DNA of 64,000 nucleotides from Rhodovulum sulfidophilum DSM 1374 (GTDB lineage: Bacteria; Pseudomonadota; Alphaproteobacteria; Rhodobacterales; Rhodobacteraceae): positions 310,001-374,000 of the forward strand of contig NZ_CP015418.1 in the NCBI RefSeq assembly GCF_001633165.1. Direction: 5' to 3'. Below the pieces are notes generated by a model. The model had not been told where the DNA came from. It ran no database searches and saw only the letters and a program-made list of their open reading frames with translations. Of the stretch, positions 9,874 through 21,051 are shown one piece after another (position 1 is the stretch's first letter; each line of letters begins with the position of its first letter). The position numbers and the translations under genes are program-made.

Positions 9874-11001
9874 GTGCCCGGACTTCTGCTGACAGAGCTG
9901 ACCCTTTCGCAGTTCCGCTCGCATGAGCGGGCGCGGCTGGTGCTTGACGGGCGCCCGGTCGCGGTCTTCGGACCGAACGGGGCGGGCAAGACCAATCTGC
10001 TGGAAGCGGTGTCGCTGCTCTCGCCTGGCCGGGGTCTGCGCCGGGCCGCGGCCGAGGACCTAGCGCGGGCTCCGGGGCGGCTGGGCTGGAAGGTCGCGGC
10101 GGTGCTGAGCGGTCCTAGGTCCGGGCACGAGATCGAGACCTGGGCCATGCCGGGCGGCAACCGGCAGGTTCGGCTCGACGGCAAGGCGGCTACGCAGGTG
10201 GCGCTGGCGCGGATCGCGCGGGTGCTGTGGCTGGTGCCATCGATGGACCGGCTCTGGATCGAGGGCGCCGAGGGGCGGCGGCGGTTTCTGGACCGGATCG
10301 CGCTGAGTTTCGAACCCGGCCATGCCGAAGCGACGCTGGCCTATGAAAAGGCCATGCGCGAGCGCAACCGGCTGTTGAAGGACGAGGTGCGCGACCCGCA
10401 CTGGTTCGGCGCGCTCGAGGCGCAGATGGCCGAGGCCGGGGCGGTTCTTGGCGCGAACCGACGCGCCGCGCTGATGCGGCTGGAGGCGGCGCAGGCCGAG
10501 GCCGAGACCGCCTTTCCGCGCGCGACGCTGGCTTTGGCCGGGCCCGAGGGGTCTGATCCCGCGGATGCAGGGGCCCTGGCCGGAGCGCTGGCTACCGGGC
10601 GGGGGCGCGACATGGCGGCGGGACGGACGCTGGCCGGACCGCACCGGGCCGATCTGGGCGCGGTTTTCGACGCCAAGGGCATCGAGGCGCGGCATTGCTC
10701 GACCGGCGAGCAGAAGGCGCTTCTGATCGCGCTGATCCTTGCCAATGCCCGGGCGCTGGCGCAGGATTTCGGAGCGCCGCCGCTGCTGCTTCTGGACGAG
10801 GTCGCGGCCCATCTCGATGCGGGACGCCGGGCCGCGCTTTACGACGAGATCTCGGCGCTGAAAGCGCAGGCCTTCATGACCGGGACCGGGGCAGAGCTTT
10901 TCGCCGGGCTAGGCGCGCGCGCCCAGTATCTTGAAGTACGGGAGACCGACGGCACCAGCCAGATCGAGAGGATGGAGGGCGCGTGCCCCCGAAGCGCGTG
11001 A
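9874..11001 (+). CDS. recF: DNA replication and repair protein RecF
   Basis: A 375-residue SMC-like ATPase that, with RecO and RecR, loads RecA at gaps in DNA. Walker A is VFGPNGAGKTN near residue 35; STGEQKALLIALILANA and LLLLDEVAAHLDAGRR supply the signature and Walker B. The GTG at 9874 is preferred over an in-frame upstream ATG at 9805, because the extra residues encode only the 22-nt repeat element and family homology begins at LLLTELTLSQFRSH. Follows dnaN directly in the classic dnaA-dnaN-recF order. Confidence 0.95.
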   Translation: MPGLLLTELTLSQFRSHERARLVLDGRPVAVFGPNGAGKTNLLEAVSLLSPGRGLRRAAAEDLARAPGRLGWKVAAVLSGPRSGHEIETWAMPGGNRQVRLDGKAATQVALARIARVLWLVPSMDRLWIEGAEGRRRFLDRIALSFEPGHAEATLAYEKAMRERNRLLKDEVRDPHWFGALEAQMAEAGAVLGANRRAALMRLEAAQAEAETAFPRATLALAGPEGSDPADAGALAGALATGRGRDMAAGRTLAGPHRADLGAVFDAKGIEARHCSTGEQKALLIALILANARALAQDFGAPPLLLLDEVAAHLDAGRRAALYDEISALKAQAFMTGTGAELFAGLGARAQYLEVRETDGTSQIERMEGACPRSA

Positions 11002-11415
11002 CCCGCGTCACACCGGGCGTGGGCGATCTTGGCTGCACCCGCAGTCTTTACGAGGCCCTTGGCTGGTGGCCCGCCGAGATCGGCGAGGGCCCCGTTTTGT
11101 TACACCCCTACGGGATGGCCCCGGGGCTTTTCGAGCGAGCCGCGCTGGTCACCGATCAGGGGCGCCCCGAGGCGCCGCATAGCACCGGGGCGATGCCTCC
11201 GGCACAGGACACTGGCACAGAGCTTTCCCGACCGGATTGGCATCGATGCCGCCCAGGCGGTCACGCTCCGGACCGGAGCCGAGCCACTCAAGCCGCCACA
11301 AGAGGTGTTCCGGGGCGCCTATTCGGGCGATTATGCCGATACCGACGGCCATGTCCGGGAACTGCCGCATACCCCATTCAGGCCGCTTTATGCCGAGGGG
11401 CGGCTCACCGCCTCC
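10983..11415 (+). pseudogene. Decayed glyoxalase/VOC-superfamily gene
   Basis: The start region reads KRVTRVTPGVGDLGCTRSLYE then ALGWWPAEI, like the first beta-alpha unit of VOC proteins, and continues into YGMAPGLFERAALVTDQGRP. The matching C-terminal piece, VFRGAYSGDYADTDGHVREL then PHTPFRPL, is in another frame from about 11307. The two halves are separated by a frame change between about 11165 and 11240, so the gene is broken. It overlaps the recF stop by 19 bp. Substrate cannot be guessed; the family includes glyoxalases, dioxygenases and resistance proteins. Confidence 0.75.
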
Positions 11416-14482
<3,067 letters not shown>

Positions 14483-14490
14483 CACGGTGC

Positions 14491-14518
14491 GGGATCGCGT
14501 GCGACAAGGCGCGATCCC
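14491..14518. terminator. Hairpin downstream of gyrB
   Basis: A perfect 9-bp inverted repeat, GGGATCGCG (14491-14499) with CGCGATCCC (14510-14518), starting 8 bp after the gyrB stop, in the gap facing the convergent ggpS gene. No T-run follows, so termination is inferred. Confidence 0.5.
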
Positions 14519-14693
14519 CATGACTTTGCGCGCCTTGCCTTGAGCTTGCCTATCGCGAGATCATATCTCGCCGTTCGATACCCCGAAGCTCAGGCCATGC
14601 CAGACCTGCAAGTCGCAGCGTCGCCAGCCGCCTCTTACAGCGGCCGAAGCAGGGCGCGCCCAGCGAGGGTGACGACGCCCCGCCGGGAAAAGA

Positions 14694-16196
14694 TCAGGCC
14701 GCGGGCATGGCGGCGGCCCCGGGCGCCGAGCCCGACAGCGCCTCCATCTGATGATTGGCCCAGAACCGGACGTCGTGGCGATGGACGACGTCGCGAAGCG
14801 CGGCCATGCGGTCGCGCCGTTCGGCCTTGGGCATCTCCAGCGCCTGGGCGATGGCACTGTCCATCGAGCGGTGCGAAAACGGGTTGGTCAGCAGCGCCGC
14901 GCCCATCTCGACCGCCGCGCCCGCGAATTCCGACAGGACCAGCACCCCGTCGCCATCGACCCGGGCAGCACAGAATTCCTTGCAGACGAGGTTCATCCCG
15001 TCGGCCAGCGGCGTGATCCAGGCCACATCGGCGGCCCTGTAATAGGCGACCAGATCCTCGAACGGGATCGCCCGCGAGATCAGCACGATCGGCTGCCAGT
15101 CGAGACTGCCGAAACGGCCGTTGATGCGCCCGGCCATCTGTTCCAGATCGTTCTGGATATTCTCGTAGACCGTCATGTTGCGATTGGCGGGCACCGAGAC
15201 ATGCATCAGCCGGACCTGGCCACAGAGGTCGGGCTGTGCCTCCAGCAGCCGTTCATAGCTGAGCAACTGGTCGATCCCGCCCTTGGTGTAATCGGTCCGC
15301 CCGACGGACAGCAGAAGCTTGGCGCCGCCCATCTCGGCGCGGATCTCCTCGGCACGTTCGGCGGTTTCGTCGCGCCGGGCAACCGCGTCGATATAATCGG
15401 CATCGACCCCCACCGGAGAGGCCTGCACCGTGATCCGGCGGTCTTCGTATTCCAGCTCTGTCGGCACGCTGCGCTCCGACAGCGCGGTCACTTCCGCCGC
15501 GAATTCGGGCTCGACCTTCTGGCGCCCCGTCACCTCGACATCGAGCAGACTGCGCGCGGCCGAGACGAAATTCGAGACATAGCGCGGAATGTGAAACCCA
15601 ACCACGTCGCAGGCCAGCAGGCTTTGCAGGATCTCCTTGCGCCAGGGCAGGACGTTGAACATGTCGGCCGAGGGGAAGGGCGTGTGGTGAAAGAAGCTGA
15701 TCTTCACATCGGGGCGCAGCTTGCGCAGATAGCCCGGCACCAACCACAGGTTGTAGTCATGGATCCAGACCACGGCGCCCGGGGCGGCCTCGGCGGCGGC
15801 GGCCTCGGCGAAGATCCAGTTCACCTCGCGGAAGGTCGGCCAGTCGACGGGGTCGTAATTGTAGCGTTCCTTGAAGGAATGCAGGATCGGCCAGAACGCC
15901 TCCTTCGAGGTGACGTGGTAGAAACTGCTGACCTGTTCGGCGGTCAGCGGCAGCCGCGAGACCGTATACTGGCCGAAGGCATCGTCGACCTCGATCACTC
16001 GCTCGAAATCCGGATTGGCCGGGTCCTCGGCCTGTTTCCAGGCGATCCAGGCGCCCTTGTCGAAGCGACCGAAGAAGCTTTTCAGGGTCGGCACGATGCC
16101 GTTCGGGCTCTTGTTCTCGCGCAGGACGATCTTTCCGTCTTCCTCCACCTCCTCGTAGGGCTGGCGGTGATAGACGATGACAAGATCCGAGGGCAT
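14694..16196 (-). CDS. ggpS: Glucosylglycerol-phosphate synthase (GgpS), GT20 family
   Basis: A 500-residue GT20 glycosyltransferase predicted to join ADP-glucose to glycerol 3-phosphate. The N-terminus (LVIVYHRQPYEEVEEDGK, then ENKSPNGIVPTLKSFFG) is characteristic of GgpS and unlike trehalose-phosphate synthase OtsA, which begins with a VVVSNR motif. WIHDYNLWLVP, HHTPFP, VGRTDYTKGG and DGMNLVCKEF make up the donor/acceptor site. It lies 3 bp after a HAD phosphatase gene, which itself overlaps gpsA, so enzymes for precursor supply, condensation and dephosphorylation are co-transcribed. Trehalose synthesis is the main alternative and is considered unlikely. Confidence 0.85.
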   Translation of the reverse strand: MPSDLVIVYHRQPYEEVEEDGKIVLRENKSPNGIVPTLKSFFGRFDKGAWIAWKQAEDPANPDFERVIEVDDAFGQYTVSRLPLTAEQVSSFYHVTSKEAFWPILHSFKERYNYDPVDWPTFREVNWIFAEAAAAEAAPGAVVWIHDYNLWLVPGYLRKLRPDVKISFFHHTPFPSADMFNVLPWRKEILQSLLACDVVGFHIPRYVSNFVSAARSLLDVEVTGRQKVEPEFAAEVTALSERSVPTELEYEDRRITVQASPVGVDADYIDAVARRDETAERAEEIRAEMGGAKLLLSVGRTDYTKGGIDQLLSYERLLEAQPDLCGQVRLMHVSVPANRNMTVYENIQNDLEQMAGRINGRFGSLDWQPIVLISRAIPFEDLVAYYRAADVAWITPLADGMNLVCKEFCAARVDGDGVLVLSEFAGAAVEMGAALLTNPFSHRSMDSAIAQALEMPKAERRDRMAALRDVVHRHDVRFWANHQMEALSGSAPGAAAMPAA

Positions 16197-16199
16197 GGG

Positions 16200-16982
16200 T
16201 CAGGCTCCTGTAGGTACGGTGTGAAGATCGAAAGCGGCGATGGCCTCCATGATACCCGCGGCGCCATGCGCCCGGGCGATGTGCAGATGGTCGAGATCGC
16301 GGACCCGCTCGACCAGAGCGGGCTCGGAATTGCCGACGGCGACGGCGTTCAGGCCGCATTCCAGCATCGACAAATCGTTCAGCGTGTCGCCCGCAGCCAG
16401 CACCCGGCCTTCGGGGATGGCCAGATGCGCGACCAGCCGGCGCAGGGACGGTCCCTTCGAGACGCCCTTGGGCAGCACGTCGAAATAGCAATCGGCCGAG
16501 ATCAGCCAGTCGAGCCCCATCGCCTCGACCTTCGCCTCGGCCGAGGGGTCGTAGGTCTCGGCGTCCATGTCAAAGCTGACGCGGTAGCGGAACTCGGTGG
16601 GTTGCAGTGTCAGCCCGGGATGGCCGTCAAGCGCCGCCCGCACCCGCGCGCCGCTGTCGCCCCAGCGCCGCGAGATATCCTCTTCCAGCGCCGGGATCGG
16701 CCGGATCGCCTCGCCGGGATGGACCTCGGCAATCGAGGTGCCGACATCGCCGACCACGTATTCGGGCCAGGGCAGGCCCCGTTCGGCGCACATCTCCATG
16801 ATGAAATCCGGGTCGCGCCCGGTGACGAAGATCAGCCCCACGCTGGCGCGGTTGGCCTCGATCCAGTCGTAAAGGCGCCGCCGCTCGGCCTCGGTGCCGC
16901 CCAGGAAGGTGCCGTCCAGATCGGTCGCCAGCACGAAGCGGCGGTCCGACAACGGCGGGTGGGGGGCGGTGGCAACATTCAT
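16200..16982 (-). CDS. HAD-family phosphatase, probable glucosylglycerol-phosphate phosphatase
   Basis: A 260-residue HAD (Cof/SPP-like, type IIB cap) hydrolase. Motif I is ATDLDGTFLGG, motif II VTGRDPDF, the lysine is in LPKGVSKGPSLRRL and motif IV is AAGDTLNDLSML, so all catalytic elements are present. Position between gpsA (4-bp ATGA overlap) and ggpS (3-bp gap) indicates that it removes phosphate from glucosylglycerol phosphate. In some pseudomonads the same activities are fused as an N-terminal HAD domain and C-terminal synthase; here gene order matches that domain order. Not homologous in any obvious way to cyanobacterial StpA. The exact substrate is inferred. Confidence 0.78.
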   Translation of the reverse strand: MNVATAPHPPLSDRRFVLATDLDGTFLGGTEAERRRLYDWIEANRASVGLIFVTGRDPDFIMEMCAERGLPWPEYVVGDVGTSIAEVHPGEAIRPIPALEEDISRRWGDSGARVRAALDGHPGLTLQPTEFRYRVSFDMDAETYDPSAEAKVEAMGLDWLISADCYFDVLPKGVSKGPSLRRLVAHLAIPEGRVLAAGDTLNDLSMLECGLNAVAVGNSEPALVERVRDLDHLHIARAHGAAGIMEAIAAFDLHTVPTGA

Positions 16983-18103
16983 GAGGAACCTCCGAAAGGC
17001 AGGGGAACGGTCGGGGCGGGATGGTCCAGCGACAGCGTGAGGGCACGCGGCTCGGCCTCGATCGGCCGGGTCCAGAGATCCGAGAAGCTGCGCTCGAGAT
17101 CGGCGCCCTCATGCAGGACCGCATTGACGGTCTCGCAGATCGGCATCGGCACTTCGATCCGGCGGGCCAGGTCGATGACCGAGCGGGCATTGACCTCGCC
17201 CTCGACCACGACCGGACGTCCGCCGAAACAATCGGCGCGCGCGATGCCCTGGCCGAGCTGGGTGCCCAGGGCCATGTTGCGCGAGGTGGTCGAGGAACAG
17301 GTCAGCGTCAGATCGCCCGCGCCCGAAAGCCCGGTCACGGTCTCGCGCTGCCCACCCAGCGACTCGGCCAGCACTTTCATCTCGTCGACGCCCCGGGCGA
17401 TCAGGGCGGCGCGTGTATTCTCGGCAAAGCCCGCCCCCGACATCATCCCGCAGGCGATGGCGATCACGTTCTTGACCGCGCCGCCGACCTCGACGCCGAC
17501 CAGATCGTCCGAGACATAGGGCCGGAAGCCATGCCCCCCGACCGACATCGCCATCCGCGCCGCGGGGCTGTCATGGGGCGCCAGCCGGTCGGCATAGGCG
17601 AAGGGAAAGGCGACGGTCGCCGCGGTCGGATGGCCGAGCGCGGTCTCGCGCGCGAAGGTCGGCCCCGAGATCGCGCCGATCGGATGGCCCGGCAGTTCCT
17701 GGGCCGCGACTTCGGACAGCAGCAGCCCCGAGCCGAGCTCGATCCCCTTGGCACAGAGCGCGATGGGAATGCCCGCGGGCATATGCGGCGCGGCGGCGCG
17801 ACACATCTCGCGCAAGGTGGCCGAAGGCGTGACGATCAATACGGCCTCGGCCCCCTCCAGCGCCTCGGTCAGAGAGGCGGTAGCGCTCAGCGTATCGCCA
17901 AGCTCGATGCCGGGAAGGTATTGCGAATTCCGCCCGGTGGCGGCGATCTCCCGGGCCAGCGCCGGACGACGCGCCCAGAGCCGGACATTGCGGCCATTGC
18001 GAACCAGAACCCTGGCCAGCGCCGTCCCCCAGGATCCTGCGCCAAGCACGGCGACCGTGTCGAAGGGCGCGGACTGCCGGTCCGGGGCTGCGATGTCTTT
18101 CAT
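16979..18103 (-). CDS. gpsA: Glycerol-3-phosphate dehydrogenase [NAD(P)+]
   Basis: A 374-residue NAD(P)-dependent enzyme reducing dihydroxyacetone phosphate to sn-glycerol 3-phosphate. The Rossmann motif VLGAGSWGTALARVL is near the start, the catalytic lysine is in GGAVKNVIAIACGM, and LSGAGDLTLTC is the family signature. The ATG at 18103 has AAGGAG about 10 bases upstream; an in-frame extension to 18241 lacks family similarity. First gene of the ggpS operon, so it may supply acceptor for glucosylglycerol rather than (or besides) phospholipid synthesis. Confidence 0.93.
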   Translation of the reverse strand: MKDIAAPDRQSAPFDTVAVLGAGSWGTALARVLVRNGRNVRLWARRPALAREIAATGRNSQYLPGIELGDTLSATASLTEALEGAEAVLIVTPSATLREMCRAAAPHMPAGIPIALCAKGIELGSGLLLSEVAAQELPGHPIGAISGPTFARETALGHPTAATVAFPFAYADRLAPHDSPAARMAMSVGGHGFRPYVSDDLVGVEVGGAVKNVIAIACGMMSGAGFAENTRAALIARGVDEMKVLAESLGGQRETVTGLSGAGDLTLTCSSTTSRNMALGTQLGQGIARADCFGGRPVVVEGEVNARSVIDLARRIEVPMPICETVNAVLHEGADLERSFSDLWTRPIEAEPRALTLSLDHPAPTVPLPFGGSS

Positions 18104-18250
18104 GTCGGTTCGTATCTCCTTGCCCGCAATCTGAGGCCGCAAACCGGGACGCTGCGGCGGCGACGCGCCGCGAAACGGCTGGCCCCGGCGCCGCCAGACC
18201 CGAACGGCCAAGGCGACCGGTCCGGCGGGCTCGCCCGACAAACCTATAGG

Positions 18251-18273
18251 GATACTTCGTCAGATCAAGTATC
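18251..18273. promoter_or_regulatory. Inverted repeat upstream of the gpsA-ggpS operon
   Basis: GATACTT (18251-18257) and AAGTATC (18267-18273) form a perfect 7-bp dyad with a 9-nt spacer, about 150 bp before the gpsA start. The surrounding 466-bp gap (18104-18569) has no convincing gene and carries the promoter of this operon; the dyad may be an operator or an mRNA-leader hairpin. Near the other end, GCTGCGCGCAGC (18551-18562) followed on the minus strand by TGTTTTGT may end lrgAB transcripts. Confidence 0.35.
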
Positions 18274-18569
18274 TGCCGCGATGCAAAGCCAAAGCCGGCT
18301 CGAAACCGGCCTCCCGCTCGCAGATCCGCACATGAAATATGCTAACAGCGTGTTTCTTGTGCATTTTGGCATCTTCACCAGCCTTTTCGATCCATCATTC
18401 GACCGACAGGGCGCCGTCATTCCCGCCTGAACAGCCTGCCAGCTTTCGGGGAAAGCCGTACCGGGACGACGAAACCAACCCGACGCGGGCCTGCGACCCC
18501 GGATTTTCCGAAATTTAATTTGCCACACGAACAATATCGATGACAAAACAGCTGCGCGCAGCCTGCATT

Positions 18570-19292
18570 TCAGCCCGAGACGACCCGGACCGCCGAGACC
18601 ACAAGCGGCGCCAGGCAGACATTCAGCAGCCCCACCAGGACCATCACCAGCCCCGCCACCGAGCCTTCGGCCCGGCCGATCTGATGAGCGCGGGCGGTGC
18701 CCGCCCCATGCGCGGCGACACCCAGCAGCGCGCCCCGCGCCAGCGCCGAGCGCACCGGCAGCCAGGCCAGCACCAGATCGCCCAGCGCCGCGCCCAGAAC
18801 CCCGGTCACCACCACGAAAACCGCCGTCAGGTCGGGCAGCCCGCCGATATCGGCCGACACTTCCATCGCGAAGGGCGTGCTGATCGAGCGCGGCAAAAGG
18901 CTCAGCTGCAGGCTCCGGTCAAGCCCGAACAGGCCGGCCAGACCCCAGCTCACCGCGATCGCCGTCGCGCTTCCCGTCACCATCCCGATCAGCAGAACCG
19001 GCCAATACCGTCGGATCATGGCGCGCTGTTCATAGATCGGCACGGCAAAGGCCACGGTCGCCGGGCCCAGCATCAGCATCAGCCAGCCCGCGCCGCGGAT
19101 ATAATCGCGATAGGTTTCATGCAGCGCCAGCACCGTGATCGTCAGCAGCGCGGGCGCCAGCGCCAGCGGCATCAGCCACCAGCGCGGCCAGCGCCGGTAG
19201 ACCCGCTTGGCCAGAAGATAGAAGCCGACAGTCAGCAGCGACCAGCCGAAAACCGGCCAGAAGGGCTCAGTCCAGTGCAGAAGGCTGTCCAT
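18570..19292 (-). CDS. lrgB: LrgB/CidB-family membrane protein
   Basis: A 240-residue integral membrane protein with about seven hydrophobic segments and the LrgB-family features GPATVAFAVPIYEQ and LLPRSISTPFAMEVS, followed by a long Gly/Ala-rich conserved region. LrgB works with LrgA in holin/antiholin-like control of murein hydrolase activity, or in pyruvate or glycolate export in various bacteria. Its start overlaps the end of lrgA by 26 bp, indicating coupling. The divergent LysR gene is the likely regulator. Confidence 0.9.
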   Translation of the reverse strand: MDSLLHWTEPFWPVFGWSLLTVGFYLLAKRVYRRWPRWWLMPLALAPALLTITVLALHETYRDYIRGAGWLMLMLGPATVAFAVPIYEQRAMIRRYWPVLLIGMVTGSATAIAVSWGLAGLFGLDRSLQLSLLPRSISTPFAMEVSADIGGLPDLTAVFVVVTGVLGAALGDLVLAWLPVRSALARGALLGVAAHGAGTARAHQIGRAEGSVAGLVMVLVGLLNVCLAPLVVSAVRVVSG

Positions 19293-19689
19293 CGCCCCCG
19301 ATCCTCCAGCGGCAGCAAAGCTCGACCGTCAGCGCTGTCACCGCCATGACCGCCAGCGTCCCCAACACGATGATCAGCAGGATCTGAAGCCCCAGCAGCC
19401 CGAGGAACTCGCGGTGGTTCAGCACCGCCAGAACCGCCGGCACGAAAAACAGCAGCATCTCGGCCAGAAACCAGTTCGCGCCCCGCCGAAGCGTGCCCGC
19501 GCGCAAAAGCCCCGACCCAAGCAGCGCCAAGGCCGCGGCCATCCCGACCAGCCCGCCCGGAAGCGACAGCCCGCTCAGCCGTACCGCCGCCTCTCCGGCC
19601 AGCCAGAAGCCGACCAGAATTCCGATCTGCACCGTCAGGCTCCGCCTCACGGCAACACGAAGCCGTCTCGCAAGAAGGCGCGTCGTCAC
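19267..19689 (-). CDS. lrgA: LrgA/CidA-family holin-like protein
   Basis: A 140-residue membrane protein with four hydrophobic segments. The LSLPGGLVGMAAALALL segment followed by ANWFLAEMLLFFVPAVLAVL is typical of CidA/LrgA (PGxxxGM and the LLFFVPxxV motif). First gene of the lrgAB pair; its end overlaps lrgB in another frame. Arg-rich N-terminus is consistent with a cytoplasmic start. Named by family, not by demonstrated role. Confidence 0.88.
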   Translation of the reverse strand: MTTRLLARRLRVAVRRSLTVQIGILVGFWLAGEAAVRLSGLSLPGGLVGMAAALALLGSGLLRAGTLRRGANWFLAEMLLFFVPAVLAVLNHREFLGLLGLQILLIIVLGTLAVMAVTALTVELCCRWRIGGDGQPSALD

Positions 19690-19753
19690 GATAAATCCTC
19701 CAGGGGGTTTGCCAGCGGGTCATCTCCGCTACTGCTTCATGTGGGCAAGCCGG

Positions 19754-19802
19754 GGCATTCTTCAAATGACTTGTTTGAATGCCATTCAGTCGATAATTGA
19801 AT
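19754..19802. promoter_or_regulatory. Candidate LysR operator between lrgA and the LysR gene
   Basis: GGCATTC (19754-19760) and GAATGCC (19777-19783) form a perfect 7-bp dyad; within it TTCAAA (19761-19766) and TTTGAA (19774-19779) form a second one with the T-N11-A spacing favoured by LysR regulators. A further ATTCA/TGAAT dyad lies at 19784-19802, 4 bp before the regulator's ATG. The clustering in a 117-bp divergent gap suggests autoregulation plus lrgAB control. Confidence 0.6.
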
Positions 19803-19806
19803 AGCG

Positions 19807-20715
19807 ATGGAATTCAGGACACTCAGGGTCTTTGTCGAGGTGGTCCGTGCCGGGGGATTCTCGGCCGCGGCCGGGCGCGTGCATGCCACCCAGTCGACGA
19901 TCAGCAAGGCGGTGCGCCAGCTCGAGGACGAGATCGGCATGCCGCTTCTGATCCGTGGCCCGGCGGGGATCGCCCTCACCGCGGCGGGCGAGATCGTGTT
20001 CCAGCGCGCCCAGACCCTGCTGGCCGGCCGCGAGACGCTGAAGACCGAATTGCAGGAGCTGGCCGGGCTGAAACGGGGGCTGTTGCGGATCGGGCTGCCG
20101 CCGATCGGGTCGAGCGAGCTTTTCGCGCCGGTCTTCACGCTTTACAGGCAGCGTTATCCCGGCGTCGACATCAAGCTGGTGGAACATGGCAGCGACCGGC
20201 TGGAAGAGCTGCTCCGGGCCAGCGAGATCGACCTCGCCGCCTCGCTGCTGCCGGTCTCGGAGGAATTCGACTGGCTGGCGATGCGTCGCGATCCGCTGGT
20301 CGCGCTGATGGCGACCGACGCGCCGCTGGCGCAGGTGCCGGGGCCGCTCACCCTGGCCGACCTTCGCACCATGCCGTTCATCCTGTTCGACAGCGGTTTC
20401 GCGCTCAACCGGATCATCCGCGCCGCCTGCGCCCGGCATGGCTTCGAGCCCGAGGTCACGGCCCGGTCAAGCCAGATCGACTTCATCATCCGGCTGGCCG
20501 CGGCGGGGCTGGGCGTGGCCTTCCTGCCCCGGCTGATCGCCCGGGCGCGGGTGCATGTGCCGGTCGCGCAGATGCCGCTGGACGAACCCGAAACCGACTG
20601 GGCGATGGCCACGCTCTGGCGACGCGGCGCCTACCTGCCCCAGGCCGCCCGCGCCTGGCTGGACATCGCCGCGGGCGATCCCGCCCAGACCGCCACCGAC
20701 CGGGGGCCGGACTAG
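19807..20715 (+). CDS. LysR-family transcriptional regulator (CidR-like context)
   Basis: A 302-residue LysR protein. The N-terminal winged helix-turn-helix reads MEFRTLRVFVEVVRAGGFSA and continues with the ATQSTISKAVRQLEDEIG recognition region; the rest is a periplasmic-binding-fold effector domain. Divergent from lrgAB, the same arrangement as CidR-type regulators that respond to carbon overflow metabolites. Three dyads lie in the shared gap. The effector is unknown. Confidence 0.9.
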   Translation: MEFRTLRVFVEVVRAGGFSAAAGRVHATQSTISKAVRQLEDEIGMPLLIRGPAGIALTAAGEIVFQRAQTLLAGRETLKTELQELAGLKRGLLRIGLPPIGSSELFAPVFTLYRQRYPGVDIKLVEHGSDRLEELLRASEIDLAASLLPVSEEFDWLAMRRDPLVALMATDAPLAQVPGPLTLADLRTMPFILFDSGFALNRIIRAACARHGFEPEVTARSSQIDFIIRLAAAGLGVAFLPRLIARARVHVPVAQMPLDEPETDWAMATLWRRGAYLPQAARAWLDIAAGDPAQTATDRGPD

Positions 20716-21029
20716 GCCGAGACCGGAAATCTCTTCCGGGCAGTGGCGACCGGATGGGCCGACGGTCCTCCGCCAGTGGCCTCCCCTGCCTCACGAGAAA
20801 ACGTCTTACACTTGGCTTTAAGAAGGTCAGGCCCGAACTTCGCTCCTCCGCGTCGCGCCAAGTCAAGAAGCAGAAGCAAGCTCCGCAAGTCTCGACCTCG
20901 GTCGCCCGGATCGGCGCGACAGATGTCGCTGTGCCCCAGGACGTCACCACGCTCGCGCAGATTAATGCCGCCGCCGCGTATCAGGCGCAGGCAACCGGCC
21001 GCTCCGACAAGGTCAGGGACAACATCCAC
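20716..21029 (-). pseudogene. Possible remnant of a tyrosine recombinase C-terminus
   Basis: A minus-strand frame contains LRLIRGGGINLRERGDVLGH followed by SDI. This resembles the integrase segment in which a catalytic His lies in an LGHSDIxMT motif just before the tyrosine. The downstream PDLLKAKCKTF could correspond to the usual tail, but the intervening catalytic Tyr region is scrambled and no N-terminal part exists. The call is tentative: similarity is short and rests on one motif. No attachment-site repeat was found nearby. Confidence 0.4.
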
Positions 21030-21051
21030 CGCAGCGGCGCCCCCGCCTTGG

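Noticed and set aside
14694..16196. Trehalose-6-phosphate synthase OtsA
   Set aside because: N-terminal sequence and operon partners (gpsA, HAD phosphatase) fit glucosylglycerol-phosphate synthase better; no otsB-like gene pair in the usual sense.
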